Assembly: GCA_021791455.1 (NCBI GenBank)
Contig: JAJYWM010000100.1
Coordinates: 1-14,292 of the forward strand
Length of the DNA stretch: 14,292 nucleotides
Direction of reading: 5' to 3'
DNA from: a bacterium
GTDB lineage: Bacteria > Chloroflexota > Dormibacteria > UBA8260 > Bog-877
The position numbers and the translations under genes were made by a program. Numbering within the stretch: the first letter of the stretch is position 1; each line of letters starts with the position of its first letter. The notes below the pieces were generated by a model, which was given only the letters and a program-made list of their open reading frames with translations, did not search any database and had not been told where the DNA came from. Positions 11,801 to 14,292 of this stretch are shown here, one piece after another.

Positions 11801-14086
11801 ATGTTTTCAAGGCTGGGAAGCTTCGACATCCGCCACCGCCGGATCATCCCCCTCGCCGCCATCGCCCTCATGCTCCTCATGCTGGGCCTGTCCGGCCCGT
11901 TCGGGGGGCAGCTGTCGGCGGGCGGGTTCAGCGTGCCTGGTTCGCCGAGCCAGCGCGCCACGACCCTTCTCGCCAGGTACTTTGGAGCGGCCACCACGCA
12001 GCTGCTCCTGGTGTACCGAAGCCCTCTCCCGGATGCTTCAACGGAGGCGGTTCAGGCCAAGGTCGAGTCCAGCTTCAAACGGCTCGCCGCACGACCCCAA
12101 GTCGCCAGCGTCCTCGACTACAGCAACACCCGCCAGGCGTTGTTCATAGGCGGTGGCGGACACGACACGTTCGCGGTTGTCAACCTCAAGCTGAGCGAGA
12201 CCAAGGCCACCGATGAGCTGCCCCGCCTGGAGTCCTACTTGATACGGCCGACAGGCCTGCAGATGTGGGTTACAGGGGCGCCGGCGATCGACGCCTTGTA
12301 CAACACCGCCCTGGAAAGGCAGCTCAAGAAGGCCGAGTTGATCGCTCTGCCGATCTCACTGCTGCTCCTTCTGATCGTGTTCGGGTCGGTGCTGGCAGCG
12401 TTATTGCCGCTCCTGATCGCCGGGATCGCGGTGCCGACGGCGCTCGGAATCATCGGTCTGCTCTCGGCCCACATCTCGATGTCGATCTTTGTGACCAATG
12501 TCGCCACCATCGTCGGGCTGGGACTGTCCATCGACTACTCGCTGTTCTTCGTCAAGCGGTATCGGGAGGAGCTCAGCCATTCGGACGTCGCCACTGCGGT
12601 CAGGGCGGCGACGGCCAGTGCAGGCAAGGCGGTCGCCATATCCGGCACCGCGGTCGCGGTGGGGCTGAGCTCCCTCACCCTGTTCCCAACGTCAGCTCTC
12701 TCCAGCATGGGGATCGGCGGTGTCGTGGTGGTCGCCTGCACCCTGCTCTTCGCGCTGACCGCGTTGCCGGCGGTGCTGGCCCTGCTGGGGCCGAGGATCA
12801 ACAGGTTCAGCATCCGGCGGAGCCTCCATCGGGCGAGCTCCCCGGCTGACCACCACTCCAGCTTCTGGGGCTGGGTGGCGACCCGGGTGATGCGCCACCC
12901 TATCGCGATCGCGCTACCCATCGCGGTCATCCTGCTCGCCGCCGGCACCCCGTTTCTCAGCCTCCGCCTGTCCACCGGGAGCAGCGTGAGCGAGATTCCT
13001 CAGGGTCCCGCCCACACCGGCTATGCGATCCTGGCCGACTCCTTCCCCCAGGCTGGTGGGATTGACGACATGAATCTGGTCTTGCGCTATGGCCATGGCC
13101 TTGGAGGACGCCTTGGCGCCGGCCAGGAAGCCGCCCTGGGAGCCTACCTTGCCCGGATACGTGCGCTGCCCGGGGTGGAGGGTATCGACGGCGTCCTTAA
13201 CCCGCCGCCCGGGCTTAGCCAGGCGGCATACCTGAAGGAGCTTCAGCTGCCGGGGGGACTGCGGCCCACTGCCGTGACCACCTACATCAAGTCGAACATC
13301 CGCGGGCCAATCGCCCAGTTCGAGGTTGCCAACAGCTTCGGCCCGGACTCCAAGTCGGGAGCCAACCTGGTCCATGCGATCAGGGCCATCCCCGGCCCCC
13401 CCGGCACCACGGCGTTGCTGGCCGGTGGTGCGGCACAGTCGGTGGATTTCATCAACGCCTTTGCCAAGACGATCCCGTGGGCGGTGCTCCTGGTGGTGGC
13501 GGTGACGATGCTGGTGCTCTTCCTGACCTTCGGTTCTGTGGTCCTGCCGGTCAAGGCGGTGCTGATGAGCATGATCTCGATCAGCGCCGCCTTTGGAGCG
13601 ATGGTCTGGATCTTCCAGCAGGGCCATCTCTCGAACATTCTTGGATTCACGCCACCCGGGTCGATAACGGCGACCGACCCGGTGCTGATGTTTGCCATCC
13701 TGTTTGGCCTCTCCATGGACTACGAGGTGTTCTTGTTGACCAGGATCAGGGAGCGCTACCTGGAGACAGGTGACAATCGGCGCTCCGTGGCGGAGGGGCT
13801 GGCCGCGACCGGAGGCGTGATCAGCTCGGCGGCCCTGATCATGATCACAGTCTTCGCCGCCTTCGCACTTGGCCACGTCCTCGACATCCAGATCCTCGGG
13901 GTGGGCATGGCCATCGCGGTCGCCGTGGACGCGACCCTGGTCCGGGGGGTGATGGTCCCGGCGCTGATGAGGCTGCTGGGTCCGCTGAACTGGTGGGCCC
14001 CCAGGGGGGTCAAATCGTGGGTGGCCCGGCTCGGCTTCTACGAGGAGCCTCGTGCCGATCTGCGTCCCGAGGTGGGGACCAGCTGA
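11801..14086 (+). CDS. MMPL-family RND transporter
   Basis: A 761-residue integral membrane protein of the MmpL/RND superfamily, whose members export lipids, siderophores or drugs using the proton motive force. The layout is the standard duplicated form. There is one N-terminal membrane helix (about 15-32), an extracytoplasmic loop to about 175, and a five-helix bundle (178-330) with Asp245-Tyr246 in GLGLSIDYSLFFVKRYREEL. The second half repeats this with a helix near 370-390, a second loop to about 545, and a bundle with Asp640-Tyr641 in FGLSMDYEVFLLTRIRERY. The two intramembrane Asp-Tyr pairs are the proton-relay residues of MmpL proteins. The C-terminus is short (ends ADLRPEVGTS) with no large cytoplasmic domain. 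The ATG at 11801 has GGGAG 8 nt upstream. Control by the adjacent TetR is likely. The cargo is unknown. Confidence 0.92.
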   Translation: MFSRLGSFDIRHRRIIPLAAIALMLLMLGLSGPFGGQLSAGGFSVPGSPSQRATTLLARYFGAATTQLLLVYRSPLPDASTEAVQAKVESSFKRLAARPQVASVLDYSNTRQALFIGGGGHDTFAVVNLKLSETKATDELPRLESYLIRPTGLQMWVTGAPAIDALYNTALERQLKKAELIALPISLLLLLIVFGSVLAALLPLLIAGIAVPTALGIIGLLSAHISMSIFVTNVATIVGLGLSIDYSLFFVKRYREELSHSDVATAVRAATASAGKAVAISGTAVAVGLSSLTLFPTSALSSMGIGGVVVVACTLLFALTALPAVLALLGPRINRFSIRRSLHRASSPADHHSSFWGWVATRVMRHPIAIALPIAVILLAAGTPFLSLRLSTGSSVSEIPQGPAHTGYAILADSFPQAGGIDDMNLVLRYGHGLGGRLGAGQEAALGAYLARIRALPGVEGIDGVLNPPPGLSQAAYLKELQLPGGLRPTAVTTYIKSNIRGPIAQFEVANSFGPDSKSGANLVHAIRAIPGPPGTTALLAGGAAQSVDFINAFAKTIPWAVLLVVAVTMLVLFLTFGSVVLPVKAVLMSMISISAAFGAMVWIFQQGHLSNILGFTPPGSITATDPVLMFAILFGLSMDYEVFLLTRIRERYLETGDNRRSVAEGLAATGGVISSAALIMITVFAAFALGHVLDIQILGVGMAIAVAVDATLVRGVMVPALMRLLGPLNWWAPRGVKSWVARLGFYEEPRADLRPEVGTS

Positions 14087-14198
14087 GGGGGAGCCGGCAC
14101 CGGCGGATGAGCCCAGGATCGGCTGGTCCGATTCCGCTCCAGATCAGCTGTGGTCCGCTTGCGGCTGGTTCCCCAAAGGCCCGGCCGCCATCGCGGTT

Positions 14199-14227
14199 GC
14201 TCGGGACGACGCGACGCCGTCCCGAGC
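14199..14227 (+). terminator. Inverted repeat downstream of the MMPL gene, possible terminator
   Basis: GCTCGGGACG (14199-14208) and CGTCCCGAGC (14218-14227) are perfect 10-bp complements with a 9-base loop, about 110 bases after the MMPL stop. No T tract follows on either strand, so it may be a factor-dependent terminator, an mRNA 3'-end stabiliser or a binding site. Confidence 0.45.
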
Positions 14228-14235
14228 CTGCGAGA

Positions 14236-14276
14236 TGGGGACCATGTCGACTGCACCCCCTGCGGGCCGGTCCCCA
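14236..14276. repeat. Second inverted repeat near the right edge
   Basis: TGGGGACC (14236-14243) and GGTCCCCA (14269-14276) are perfect 8-bp complements with a 25-base gap. A further near-copy (ATGGTCCC at 14277-14284) could pair with GGGGACCAT at 14237-14245 instead. Alternative pairings are possible; function unknown. Confidence 0.35.
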
Positions 14277-14292
14277 ATGGTCCCTGGGGTCG

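Larger units (their letters stand above)
14087..14292. other. Non-coding tail after the MMPL gene
   Basis: I see no convincing coding frame, tRNA or promoter in these 206 bases. They hold the two inverted repeats described above. Confidence 0.5.

Noticed and set aside
12914..13876. A 320-codon minus-strand open frame inside the MMPL gene
   Set aside because: It is rich in His/Gly/Arg/Asp with no recognisable fold, and the MMPL frame carries clear motifs across the same region.
14120..14150. A T-loop-like stretch (ggtccgattcc) that might mark a tRNA
   Set aside because: The flanking bases do not form the 5-bp T stem, and no acceptor or anticodon arms can be drawn.

Overview
The window is high-GC, gene-dense bacterial DNA. 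The gene set points to an actinobacterial-type or related Terrabacteria lineage (Actinomycetota, or a neighbour such as Dormibacterota/Chloroflexota): a solo groEL behind a CIRCE operator, a zincin_2-type metalloprotease, many GTG/TTG starts with 4-bp stop/start overlaps, candidate leaderless starts, and a TetR/MMPL pair. This placement is an inference from family distributions; no rRNA or other marker is present.

Layout. (1) 1-340, minus: the N-terminal part of a sigma-70/ECF-like protein running off the left edge, with a candidate promoter just upstream. (2) 571-2120, minus: SAM hydroxide adenosyltransferase (SAM hydrolase) followed by NAD(P)H-hydrate epimerase, overlapping by 4 bp. (3) 2259-3866, minus: groEL, with a strong hairpin terminator after it and a CIRCE element before it. 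(4) 4000-5980, plus: a GNAT acetyltransferase and a zincin_2 metalloprotease. The protease start sits 6 nt after a TATGAT box, as in leaderless genes. (5) 6122-11071, plus: five tightly packed genes, namely an acidic-linker protein with two PATAN/DUF4388-like modules, a class I methyltransferase, a 124-residue cysteine-cluster protein, a CitE-like CoA-ester lyase and a PLP enzyme of the cystathionine gamma-synthase/lyase family. Three of the four junctions are 4-bp overlaps and the fourth is 24 bp. (6) 11038-14086: a TetR repressor (minus) divergent from an MMPL/RND membrane transporter (plus), with a near-perfect palindromic operator between them. (7) 14087-14292: non-coding, with inverted repeats.

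How they may work together. Segment 2 reads as a small metabolite-turnover or damage-control operon (NAD(P)HX repair plus SAM hydrolysis). groEL is a classic HrcA/CIRCE heat-shock gene without groES beside it. Segment 6 is a self-contained repressor/exporter module. Segment 5 is the least explained: a probable regulatory or scaffold protein leads an operon of metabolic enzymes and an uncharacterised small cysteine protein. No mobile elements, CRISPR arrays, tRNAs or rRNAs were seen.
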